This document shows, in pieces, positions 43,817-51,700 of a stretch of DNA of 64,000 nucleotides. The notes beneath the pieces are model-generated. The model saw nothing but the letters and a program-made list of their open reading frames with translations, searched no databases and was not told where the DNA came from. Within the stretch, counting starts at the first letter, position 1; each line of letters begins with the position of its first letter. Both the position numbers and the translations under genes were made by a program. Source of the stretch: Geochorda sp036562495 (lineage in GTDB: Bacteria; Bacillota; Limnochordia; Limnochordales; Geochordaceae). The DNA lies in contig DATCKA010000104.1 in NCBI GenBank assembly GCA_036562495.1, forward strand, positions 8,927-72,926, given 5' to 3'.

Positions 43817-44852
43817 GGCGGCGGCCGGGCCCCCTGGACATCACCGCTTGCCACACGCTCTCGAGCGTCCTGTCCACGTCGACTTCCTCGGCGTGGCCCT
43901 GGAAGTTGAGGATGATGCGGTGCCGGAGCGCCGGGAGCACCACCGCACGGACGTCGTCCAGGCTGACGTGCATGCGCTCGCTGAGCACGGCGCGCGCCTT
44001 GGCCGCCAGCACCAGCGCCTGTGCACCCCTGGGGCTGGCCCCGTACCGGACGAACCGACGAACCGCGTCGACGTCGGATGTCTCGGGATGGGTGGCGGCC
44101 ACCAGGTCCAGGACCGCTTCCTTGACCTCCGGACCCATGGCCACCCAGCGCACCACACGCTGCACCTCCAGCATCTGCTCGCTCGAGAGCACCGGACGGA
44201 TGGGTGGGAGCGACTCGCCGGTGGTACGATCCAGGATGCGTGCCAGCTCGTCGCGCGACGGGTAACCCACCTTCACCTTGAAGAGGAAACGGTCGAGCTG
44301 GGCCTCGGGCAGGGGATAGGTGCCCTCCATCTCGATGGGGTTTTGGGTGGCCAGCACGAAGAACGGCGCCTCGAGCCGGTACTCGGTGCCCGCCACGGTC
44401 ACCCGTTGCTCCTGCATCGCCTCCAGCAGGGCCGACTGGGTCTTGGGGGTGGCGCGGTTGATCTCGTCGGCCAGCACCACCTGGGCGAAGATGGGGCCGG
44501 GCTGGAACTGGAACGTGCGCCGCCCGTGCCCGGGGTCGTCGATCAGCACCTGGGTCCCCACGATGTCGGCCGGCATCAGGTCGGGTGTGAACTGGATCCG
44601 CGAGAAGCGCAGGTCGGTGGCCGCCGCCAGCGATTTGACCAGCAAGGTCTTGCCGAGACCGGGCAGGCCCTCCAGCAAGACGTGCCCTCCGGCCATCAGC
44701 GCCACCAGGACTTCCTCGATCACCTCGTCCTGGCCGACGATGACGGAGGCGAGCGCCTCCTTCACCTTGCGCATCCTCATCGCCGCCTCCGCGACGGCCC
44801 GCTCGGCCCGGTCGGCGTCGAGAGCCGGCGACGTCGCTTGGCCCTCCGTCAC
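43806..44852 (-). CDS. MoxR-family AAA+ ATPase
   Basis: A 348-residue AAA+ ATPase. Walker A GLPGLGKT, Walker B VVLADEINRATPKTQ, sensor 1 LATQNPIE and arginine finger region LPEAQLDRFLFK are all visible. MoxR proteins act as chaperones with vWA-domain partners, and the next two genes encode such proteins. The ATG overlaps the stop of the preceding membrane-protein gene (ATGA). Confidence 0.92.
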   Translation of the reverse strand: MTEGQATSPALDADRAERAVAEAAMRMRKVKEALASVIVGQDEVIEEVLVALMAGGHVLLEGLPGLGKTLLVKSLAAATDLRFSRIQFTPDLMPADIVGTQVLIDDPGHGRRTFQFQPGPIFAQVVLADEINRATPKTQSALLEAMQEQRVTVAGTEYRLEAPFFVLATQNPIEMEGTYPLPEAQLDRFLFKVKVGYPSRDELARILDRTTGESLPPIRPVLSSEQMLEVQRVVRWVAMGPEVKEAVLDLVAATHPETSDVDAVRRFVRYGASPRGAQALVLAAKARAVLSERMHVSLDDVRAVVLPALRHRIILNFQGHAEEVDVDRTLESVWQAVMSRGPGRRHAR

Positions 44853-46459
44853 CCGTCCATCCCCCCTCCGGCTCGTATCTCGAAGTAACGCCGCACCGCC
44901 TCCCGATACTCGAGCGGGACCGATTCGAGCTCGGGCGCCGGGGCGCTTTGCGAGGGCCCTGCCCCCACGTCCAGGGGGCCTGGCTCCTCGACCGACCCCT
45001 GCAGGGGCGCCGGCCGGGCCGACACGCCCGGCAACGCGTGCGCCTCGCCGGGCCCCAGCTGGGGCGATGAGGGCAGCACGATCCGCCCACCGTCGACGGG
45101 CAAGGGGCCACCGGTCAGCTCCTCGGGAAGCGCACCGGCTCCGGAGCCGGGGGGCCCACTGCCCTCCGCCATCTCGGGAGAGATACGAGAGCTCGGCGGC
45201 GCCGCTCCGTCCGACGGCCCCTCGGAGGGGAGGCCGTCCGCAGGTGCCGGTGTAGGGCGGGTGGCCTCCCCTTGCCCGCCGGAGGCGACTACCTCGTCGG
45301 GCGCTGTTGCGGGCGACGTCTGGGCCGGTCGCGTCGAGGATCGGGACGGGCCTCCGCCGTCGTCGGGCCCGGCGCGCTCGTCGGGTGTCGGAGACAACGG
45401 CGCGGGATCGGGCGTCGTCCGCGCTTCCGACGAAAGCGGCGTCATGGCGTCGGCATGGGGTTCGGAGAGAGCGCCCGTTCCCTCGACGGGACTCTCGTCA
45501 CCCTCGCCGTGGGCAGCCAGCATCGCGAGCACCTCCGCGGCCCGGTCGGCAGTATCCGACGAGATGAGGCCGAGTCGTGCCAGCCGCGCCAGCAAGCTGA
45601 GCCGGCCCCAGAGCGGCTCCAGGCCCAGCGCGGAGGTGGGGACGCCTTCGAAGGGTGCCTGGACCGACCCTGCGCCCGAGGCCGGCATCTCGCCGATGGA
45701 ACCCCACGATCCGGGGCGCTGCGGGTCCGCCACCTGCGCCCGAGTCGATGCCGGAGAGGTGGCCTGGCGCAACTCAGCTGCGGCGCGGGCCGCTCCTGAA
45801 TCACCGGTGCTGGCGGCCTGCTGCTCCAGGAGCGACGCGAGGCGCTGGAGCAGAGCCGACTGCTCGGGCGACAGCGCCGCCCCCGCGGGCTGCTGCGAGG
45901 AGGAGGCCAACGGTGGCGGCTGCAGCCGCTGCAGGAGACGGTCGAGGCCGACGTCGTACCCGGGCAGGGTCACCAGGGCCGCCGCGGCCAGGGCCACGAG
46001 GGTCCGTCCTTGGCCGACGACGGGGGGCACCAGACGCTCCACCGGTGGAGCCCTGTCCTCCACGAGCCGGTCGGCCCGACGGGCGAGCGCGGGCCCCAGA
46101 GGGGACGAGACCAGGCCGAGACGCCAGGCCCAGGCGGTCGTCAGGAGTTGGCCGGCCTCCAGGGCGCCGTCGAGCGCGGCCACGAGCGAGGACGGGGCCC
46201 GGACCTGGCCTCGATACGTCCGGTGCCCCACTGCCGCCCCGACGGCCGAGGCGGCCATAGCGACCAGGAGCCTGCCCTGGGCATCGGGGGGGCCGCCTGC
46301 GACCAGCATCGCCAGGACGGCTCCGACGTAGACGATGCAGGCCCATCGCAGCCCGTCCAACCCGGCCTGCGTCAGCGACCGTCGGGCGTCTGCACGGCGA
46401 AGGGCCTCGACCCAACGGTCCAGCGCCCCAGCACCTGACGACGGGAGGCCGGGAGCCAT
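44849..46459 (-). CDS. Membrane protein with long low-complexity tail, MoxR operon
   Basis: A 536-residue protein I cannot assign to a family with confidence. The N-terminal 200 residues hold two close hydrophobic segments (GLRWACIVYVGAVLAMLVAGG region and LLVAMAASAVGAAVG) and a third (TLVALAAAALVTLPG). Then comes a helical stretch (LSPEQSALLQRLASLLEQQA) and a Ser/Pro/Gly-rich tail of 250 residues, ending in VPLEYREAVRRYFEIR. The C-terminal motif and order resemble membrane partners in MoxR-vWA clusters. Start is ATG overlapping the upstream stop by one base; the longer open frame is a shadow of the preceding gene. Confidence 0.65.
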   Translation of the reverse strand: MAPGLPSSGAGALDRWVEALRRADARRSLTQAGLDGLRWACIVYVGAVLAMLVAGGPPDAQGRLLVAMAASAVGAAVGHRTYRGQVRAPSSLVAALDGALEAGQLLTTAWAWRLGLVSSPLGPALARRADRLVEDRAPPVERLVPPVVGQGRTLVALAAAALVTLPGYDVGLDRLLQRLQPPPLASSSQQPAGAALSPEQSALLQRLASLLEQQAASTGDSGAARAAAELRQATSPASTRAQVADPQRPGSWGSIGEMPASGAGSVQAPFEGVPTSALGLEPLWGRLSLLARLARLGLISSDTADRAAEVLAMLAAHGEGDESPVEGTGALSEPHADAMTPLSSEARTTPDPAPLSPTPDERAGPDDGGGPSRSSTRPAQTSPATAPDEVVASGGQGEATRPTPAPADGLPSEGPSDGAAPPSSRISPEMAEGSGPPGSGAGALPEELTGGPLPVDGGRIVLPSSPQLGPGEAHALPGVSARPAPLQGSVEEPGPLDVGAGPSQSAPAPELESVPLEYREAVRRYFEIRAGGGMDG

Positions 46460-47187
46460 CAGACGTCCCCCTCTCGGCCGGGACGAGCTACACGGAGTCG
46501 CCGGCGCACGGCGGCATGGGCCGTCAGGGTGCCGATCAAAGCCAGCCCCAACTGGACGACCGTCGCCTCCGCGGGGCTCGAGGCGGGCGTCCACGGCCTG
46601 TCGGCGGGCCCTGATCCCGAGACCGCCTGACCCGAGGCCCAGATGATGGCAAGGAGGACCGCCCCGGCGGCAGGCCGCACCGTCTCGGGAAGTGCCGCCA
46701 GCAGGGTGCTCCCCCATGCCGCCCCCGAGGCGGCTGCCGCGAGAGCCGCCGCGAGAGCTCCGGCGATCTCGGCGGGGACGGCACCCGAGACGCGGGCGGC
46801 GAAGAGGCCGGGCGGCAGCGACAGCAGCAGCACCGAGACGCCGGCCATCCACGCCGCCACCAGGAGACCTCCGGTGACCGCGGCGGGGGAGAGGCCGCCC
46901 CAATGGTGCCAGTCCTCCCATCCGACGCGCTCGAGGGGGGCGTCGGGATCGACGGGTGCGGAAGAGGCGGCTCCCATCCAGAGCGCGGCCAGGGCGGCTC
47001 CAAGGTACGTCACGGTGGACCAGCCCCGCCACAGGTCCAGCCGCCCCAGGGACTCGACGGGGGCAGCGCCCGGCCACGCCAGGGCTGCCAGGATGGCCAC
47101 CCCCACAAGCCCTCCGGCCAGGCCGGCGGCTCGGCCCCGTTGCCGGATGAGCACGTCTCCCAGCCGCCACCAGACCAGCGCCATCAT
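46459..47187 (-). CDS. Integral membrane protein of the MoxR-vWA operon
   Basis: A 242-residue protein with about six predicted membrane segments and little else. The order of hydrophobic stretches resembles a small permease-like protein but no family motif is visible. The ATG overlaps the stop of the upstream exported-protein gene (ATGA), giving a firm start. Function unknown; probably a structural partner of its neighbours. Confidence 0.6.
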   Translation of the reverse strand: MMALVWWRLGDVLIRQRGRAAGLAGGLVGVAILAALAWPGAAPVESLGRLDLWRGWSTVTYLGAALAALWMGAASSAPVDPDAPLERVGWEDWHHWGGLSPAAVTGGLLVAAWMAGVSVLLLSLPPGLFAARVSGAVPAEIAGALAAALAAAASGAAWGSTLLAALPETVRPAAGAVLLAIIWASGQAVSGSGPADRPWTPASSPAEATVVQLGLALIGTLTAHAAVRRRLRVARPGREGDV

Positions 47188-49136
47188 GACGACGAGCGCT
47201 CCTCTGCCGGACCGTCGACGACAGGCGCCAGCCGGGCCACGATCAGGGTGGTGGTGGGGACAGGGCTCCACCGGTGCCCGGGGCGACGAGCCTCCACGAC
47301 GGGCCGGGCGACTTCATCGACATAGAGCACGACCCAGGGCGGGCTCTCCTGCGCCGAAGAGGGTTCGGGACCGGGCGCGAGGGCGTCGGCCAAGACCTGG
47401 GCCGCTGCCAGCGCGAGGCGACTCGACGCCGCATCGGAGGCGGGTGCCAGCGCCTCTGCCAGCATCCCGCGCAGCACGGTGGGCCCCAGCGAGAGGCCCG
47501 TCCGCCGCACCTGCCCTACCAGGGAGGCGGTGTCCGGGTCCACCCGTACGACGCGGCCGGACGCCGTTACGACGGCCGGCGCCACCGGCACCACACCGGA
47601 CGGAGTCACGACCACGCCTCTCCCCGACGACGCCAGGGCCAGCGCGTCGCCGAGCGTGGCATCCAGGTAGAAGGCGGCCCGCCACCCGGCGATCCGCGGC
47701 GCTCCCGCCGCCTCCTGCCCGTCGTCATCCGACGGGCGGATCTCGTCGAGAGGGCGGAGCGCCCAGGCGGGACCTCGGCCCTCCGAGGAGAGCCGCCTGA
47801 CGTGGAAGCCGATGGCGCCTGCCCCCGTGTCCGAGGGGAGCAGGGGGCCGGGCACGAGGGCCGCCCCGTCAAGGGCGGATCGCACCTCCCAGTGGCTCTC
47901 CACCAGACCGGGGAAGACGATGAGGAGTTCCGCTCGCAGTGGCTCGTCCTGTGCCGCCCCCGCCGCGGCCCAGCCTCCCTTCAATCCCGAGGGACGCACC
48001 AGGAGCAAGGCCCTCGGCCGGTCCACTCGAGAGAGGAAGGCCGAGGCCCCTGCCACCGCCCCGATGCCGGCTACCATCAGCATGATTGCGCCGACGGCCA
48101 GCCACGCTCGTGTCCGGAGGCGCCCGAAGCTTGCCATCCATTGCCAGACCGACACGGCGTAGGTCAGCGCGGCCAGGGCGATCCATCGGGGAGGCGTCGG
48201 GACGGGCCAGGAGCCGAGTGCGTCGAAAAGTCGTGCCCTCAAAGCATCCTCGGCGGCGAAGGGGGCCGTGACTGACCCTTGCGCAGGCTGCTGGCCGACC
48301 GGTGCGAGACCCAGACGGCCCGCGATGTCCGTGAGGGCATCCCGCGCGGACTGGACCGTCTCCATGGGCACCCGGGCGACGCGGGGGACCGGCCAACCGG
48401 GGTCGGCCGCAGGTGACGCCGCCGCGAGTCGCTCCAGGTGTGCCCCGAGGTCGGCCCACGCCTGGGGGATGCGCTCCGGTAGGACCACGGCACCCCCGTC
48501 CCGCAGGTAGCCTGCGAGCGCCTCCCGCTGCACGGGGGAGAGCCGATCGACGGGGAAGTCGGCGGCGACCACCACCAGGCGGGCGGCGCGATAGGCCGAC
48601 AGCCAGGGGGGCGCGTCGGATGGCGACGTCAGGTAGACGACCCGCAGCCCCCACTGCCCGAGCCACTCCCACCCCTGACCGGCTCTGCTCAGGACGAGCG
48701 CGAGCGGAGCATCCGCCTGGCCTCGTGGCGAGCCGCCGGGCGACAGCGAGGCTCTCGCGGCGCCGGTGGACGCCTCGAGCTCCATCCAGTTGCCGGCGGG
48801 CAGGAGCAGCCACGTCGTCCACTGGCCCCGAGCCGGGATGTCCACGGACTCTTCCCACTCGAGGAGTGTCGGCGTGCTTCCGAGGACGTCCCGGGCGACC
48901 AGGCGCAACTCGAGGTCGCCCGTGAAGCGGTGACCGGAATCGATACGCGCCTGCACCGGGAGGGTCGGTGCACTGACGCTGTCGGCAGGCCACAGGGGCT
49001 GCAAGGAGAGACGAACGGACTGGTCCGGCGGCGAGGGCTGGGGTCCCGGCGGTGCCGCCGGGGCCGGGACGGCCACGGCCGACATCCAGCCGAGTGTCAG
49101 CGCGACCGCGAGCGCCACCCTGCACGCCGGCCGCAT
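47184..49136 (-). CDS. Exported/membrane protein heading the MoxR-vWA operon
   Basis: A 650-residue protein. It has a signal peptide (about 5-28), a beta-rich extracellular part, a segment with VYLTSPSDAPPWLSAYRAARLVVVAADF resembling the GATase-like fold found in vWA operons, two membrane helices around residues 330-390, and a C-terminal domain of mixed alpha/beta pattern. A GAGGGG ribosome site lies just before the ATG. No firm family name. It is first in a six-gene chain with coupled starts. Confidence 0.65.
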   Translation of the reverse strand: MRPACRVALAVALTLGWMSAVAVPAPAAPPGPQPSPPDQSVRLSLQPLWPADSVSAPTLPVQARIDSGHRFTGDLELRLVARDVLGSTPTLLEWEESVDIPARGQWTTWLLLPAGNWMELEASTGAARASLSPGGSPRGQADAPLALVLSRAGQGWEWLGQWGLRVVYLTSPSDAPPWLSAYRAARLVVVAADFPVDRLSPVQREALAGYLRDGGAVVLPERIPQAWADLGAHLERLAAASPAADPGWPVPRVARVPMETVQSARDALTDIAGRLGLAPVGQQPAQGSVTAPFAAEDALRARLFDALGSWPVPTPPRWIALAALTYAVSVWQWMASFGRLRTRAWLAVGAIMLMVAGIGAVAGASAFLSRVDRPRALLLVRPSGLKGGWAAAGAAQDEPLRAELLIVFPGLVESHWEVRSALDGAALVPGPLLPSDTGAGAIGFHVRRLSSEGRGPAWALRPLDEIRPSDDDGQEAAGAPRIAGWRAAFYLDATLGDALALASSGRGVVVTPSGVVPVAPAVVTASGRVVRVDPDTASLVGQVRRTGLSLGPTVLRGMLAEALAPASDAASSRLALAAAQVLADALAPGPEPSSAQESPPWVVLYVDEVARPVVEARRPGHRWSPVPTTTLIVARLAPVVDGPAEERSSS

Positions 49137-49178
49137 CGTCCCCCTCGGCCCCACCTTCGTCGCCTGGTGCTTGCCTCT

Positions 49179-49184
49179 ATTGTA
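49179..49184 (-). promoter_or_regulatory. -10 element of the MoxR-vWA operon
   Basis: TACAAT on the minus strand, 43 bases before the first start codon of the six-gene operon. I see no good -35 at 17 bases. The rest of the 298-base gap between this operon and the polyamine genes holds no gene. Confidence 0.4.
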
Positions 49185-49330
49185 CCATTGGAGGATCGAA
49201 GTACCGGGTGGGCCCCGAAGCGCGCGAAAATGGCCGGGTGGCTCCTTCCATGAGCTACCCGGCCCACGGGACACGAAACACGGGGCAACGTCCCTGTCTG
49301 CCCGTTTGTACCCTCTCCCATCTCGGGTGC

Positions 49331-49359
49331 TTCCATGCATCGGACTCTCCCGCTATACT
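49331..49359 (+). promoter_or_regulatory. Promoter of the polyamine operon
   Basis: TTCCAT, a 17-base spacer and TATACT (49354-49359). The -35 is weak, the -10 good. It lies 76 bases before the arginine decarboxylase start. Confidence 0.45.
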
Positions 49360-49434
49360 TACGCACGTGATTGAGTGGGCCACGGCAGAGTTGACGGCCG
49401 GGCACCTCACTGAGGGAGGCAAGTTTCAAGAGCG

Positions 49435-49893
49435 ATGCTGCCACTTCCGACGAAGTTCACGCTGGCAGCCGGTGCGGCCGAGGGGGAGACGGCCCTCAAC
49501 GCGTTCGACAACGCGCTGCTGGCAGCCGGCGTGGGCAACCTCAATCTAGTCCGGGTTTCGAGCATTCTCCCCGCCGGTGCTCGGCTGGTCGACTACTTGG
49601 ACCTGCCGCCGGGGACGCTGACGCCGACGGCGTACGGCAGCATCGTCAGCGACAAGCCGGGCGAGCTCATCGCGGCGGCCGTGGCGGTGGCCATCAGCGA
49701 GAAGGGCTTCGGCGTCATCATGGAGTTCTCGGGCCGGTGCTCGCGGGCGGAGGCCGAAGCCCGGGTGCGCCAGATGGCGGAGGACGCCCTGCGCGGCCGG
49801 GGGCTGGCCATCAAGCAGTTGCACCTGCGCGCGGTGGAGCACCGGGTCGAGCGGATCGGCTGCGCCATGGCGGCCGTCGCGTTGTGGGACTGA
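49435..49893 (+). CDS. pdaD: Pyruvoyl-dependent arginine decarboxylase
   Basis: A 152-residue proenzyme that cleaves itself between Ser42 and Ser43 in RVSSILP, making the pyruvoyl group on the alpha chain. Further family features are YGSIVSDKPGELIAAAVAVA and the C-terminal EHRVERIGCAMAAVAL. It converts arginine to agmatine. It is the first gene of an operon with speE and speB. The length is short but within the family. Confidence 0.9.
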   Translation: MLPLPTKFTLAAGAAEGETALNAFDNALLAAGVGNLNLVRVSSILPAGARLVDYLDLPPGTLTPTAYGSIVSDKPGELIAAAVAVAISEKGFGVIMEFSGRCSRAEAEARVRQMAEDALRGRGLAIKQLHLRAVEHRVERIGCAMAAVALWD

Positions 49894-49901
49894 GGGACGC
49901 C

Positions 49902-50771
49902 ATGGAGCTCTGGTTCACGGAGAAGCAGCTACCCACCGTCGGCCTCAGCTGCCGCGTCGTGCGCACGCTGGAGGTTCGGCAGACTCCTTACCAGCACTTG
50001 GCGGTCCTGGAGACCGAGCCCTGGGGCCGGATGCTGGTGCTGGACGGCATGATCCAGCTCACCGTCGCCGACGAGTTCGTCTACCACGAGATGCTGGCCC
50101 ACGTCGCGCTCGCCGCGCATGGACAGGCCCGCCGGGTGCTGGTGGTGGGCGGCGGTGACGGGGGCACGGTGCGGGAGGTGCTGCGCCACCCCGAGGTCGA
50201 GGAGGTGGTCCTGGCCGAGATCGACCCCGAGGTGGTCGAGGTGTGTCGGCGGTACTTCCCCGAGACGGCGGGGTGCCTGGACGATCCCAGGGTCCGCCTG
50301 GCCATCGGCGACGGCATCGCCCATGTGGCCGAGCATCCCGACACGTACGACGTCATCCTGGTCGACTCCACGGAGCCCGTGGGCAAGGCGGTGGGGCTCT
50401 TCGGCGAGTCGTTCTACGCCAGTTGCCGCCAGGCGCTGAGGCCCGGCGGACTGATGGTGGCCCAGACCGAGTCGCCCTTCTACAACCCGCAGCTGATCGC
50501 CCGCTGTCACGCGGCCATGCGCCAGGCCTTCGGCAACGCTCGTCTCTACCTGGCGCCCGTGCCCACCTACCCGAGCGGGCTGTGGAGCTTCATGGCCGCA
50601 TCGCTGGGCCCCGACCCGTCCGTGCCGGCGGGCGAGGTTGACTCAACGCCGCCCGGCCTGCGTTACTACTCGCGGGAGGTGCACCGGGCGGCCTTCGTGC
50701 TCCCGCCCTTCGTGCGCGCGCTGTTGCAGGCGGAGCGGCAAGCGGCGGTGACGGGGGAGGGGTTGGGGTGA
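49902..50771 (+). CDS. speE: Spermidine synthase-family aminopropyltransferase
   Basis: A 289-residue enzyme. Motifs: ELWFTEKQ start, VLVVGGGDGGTVREVLRH (dcSAM site), AEIDPEVVEV, GDGIAHV and DVILVDSTEPVG with the catalytic Asp. It adds an aminopropyl group to putrescine or agmatine. In the Thermus-type route the acceptor is agmatine; the gene order with pdaD before and a ureohydrolase after is consistent with that. ATG with GAGGGA upstream. Confidence 0.92.
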   Translation: MELWFTEKQLPTVGLSCRVVRTLEVRQTPYQHLAVLETEPWGRMLVLDGMIQLTVADEFVYHEMLAHVALAAHGQARRVLVVGGGDGGTVREVLRHPEVEEVVLAEIDPEVVEVCRRYFPETAGCLDDPRVRLAIGDGIAHVAEHPDTYDVILVDSTEPVGKAVGLFGESFYASCRQALRPGGLMVAQTESPFYNPQLIARCHAAMRQAFGNARLYLAPVPTYPSGLWSFMAASLGPDPSVPAGEVDSTPPGLRYYSREVHRAAFVLPPFVRALLQAERQAAVTGEGLG

Positions 50772-51700
50772 CGGCCCCGTCGGGGCCGTCCGTGGTCTGG
50801 CAGCGGACGACCCCCTTCCTGGAGGCGGCCGCTCCTCTCCAAGAGGCCTCCCAGGTCATCGTGGGAGTGCCCCTCGACCACACCACCAGCTTTAGGCCTG
50901 GCACACGGGAGGGGCCCCGGCGCATCCGAGAGGTCTCGGAGGGGCTCGAGTCGTACAGCCCCATCCAAGGGGCGGCCATCGAGGATGCCATGGTCGCCGA
51001 CGCGGGCGATCTGGTCTTGCCCTGGGGAGACGTACGGGCATCGCTGGCGGCCATCGAGCGGGCGGTGGCCGACCTCGTCCAGGCGGGCAAGCGCCCCGTC
51101 ATCCTCGGCGGCGAGCACCTCTTGACCCTCGGCGCCATCCGGGCGGTGGCGGCGCGCTGGCCGGATCTGGTGATCGTCCAGCTGGATGCGCACCTGGACC
51201 TGCGGGACGACTACCTGGGCCAGGCCCTCTCCCATGCGACGGTGATGCGGCGGGCGGTCGAGGTGCTGGCCGGAGGGTCGTCCGCGGGCGCGGCCGAGAG
51301 GCTGATCCAGCTGGGGGTGCGCTCGGGCACGGCTGACGAGTGGGCACTGCATGCGAAGACGCGCCGGGTGCCGGGGAGCCTCGTGGAGGCGGCACGCCAG
51401 GTGGCCCACGAGCTCGAGGGGCGCCCCTTTTACCTGACCATCGACATCGACGTGACCGACCCGGCCTTCGCTCCGGGCACCGGCACGCCGGAGCCGGGCG
51501 GGCCGACGGCCTCCGAGGTGATCGAGGCCGTGGCGTGCCTCGCTCGAGCCGCTCCGGTGGCCGTCGATCTGGTGGAAGTGTGCCCGGCCAAGGACCCCTC
51601 CGACATCACGGCCTTGCTGGCGGCCAAGCTGGTCCGAGAGATCCTGGTGGCGTCGGCCAGGGGCGGCCAATCCATCGGGACGCGGGGGCGAGACGATTGA
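50768..51700 (+). CDS. speB: Ureohydrolase (agmatinase or aminopropylagmatinase)
   Basis: A 310-residue arginase-fold enzyme. The Mn ligands are visible: His in LGGEHLL, DAHLDLRDD and DIDVTDPAFAPG with GTGTPEPGG after. It releases urea from agmatine or from N1-aminopropylagmatine. The GTG start overlaps the speE stop (GTGA) and the stop overlaps the argS TTG. Substrate cannot be decided from sequence alone. Confidence 0.9.
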   Translation: MTAPSGPSVVWQRTTPFLEAAAPLQEASQVIVGVPLDHTTSFRPGTREGPRRIREVSEGLESYSPIQGAAIEDAMVADAGDLVLPWGDVRASLAAIERAVADLVQAGKRPVILGGEHLLTLGAIRAVAARWPDLVIVQLDAHLDLRDDYLGQALSHATVMRRAVEVLAGGSSAGAAERLIQLGVRSGTADEWALHAKTRRVPGSLVEAARQVAHELEGRPFYLTIDIDVTDPAFAPGTGTPEPGGPTASEVIEAVACLARAAPVAVDLVEVCPAKDPSDITALLAAKLVREILVASARGGQSIGTRGRDD

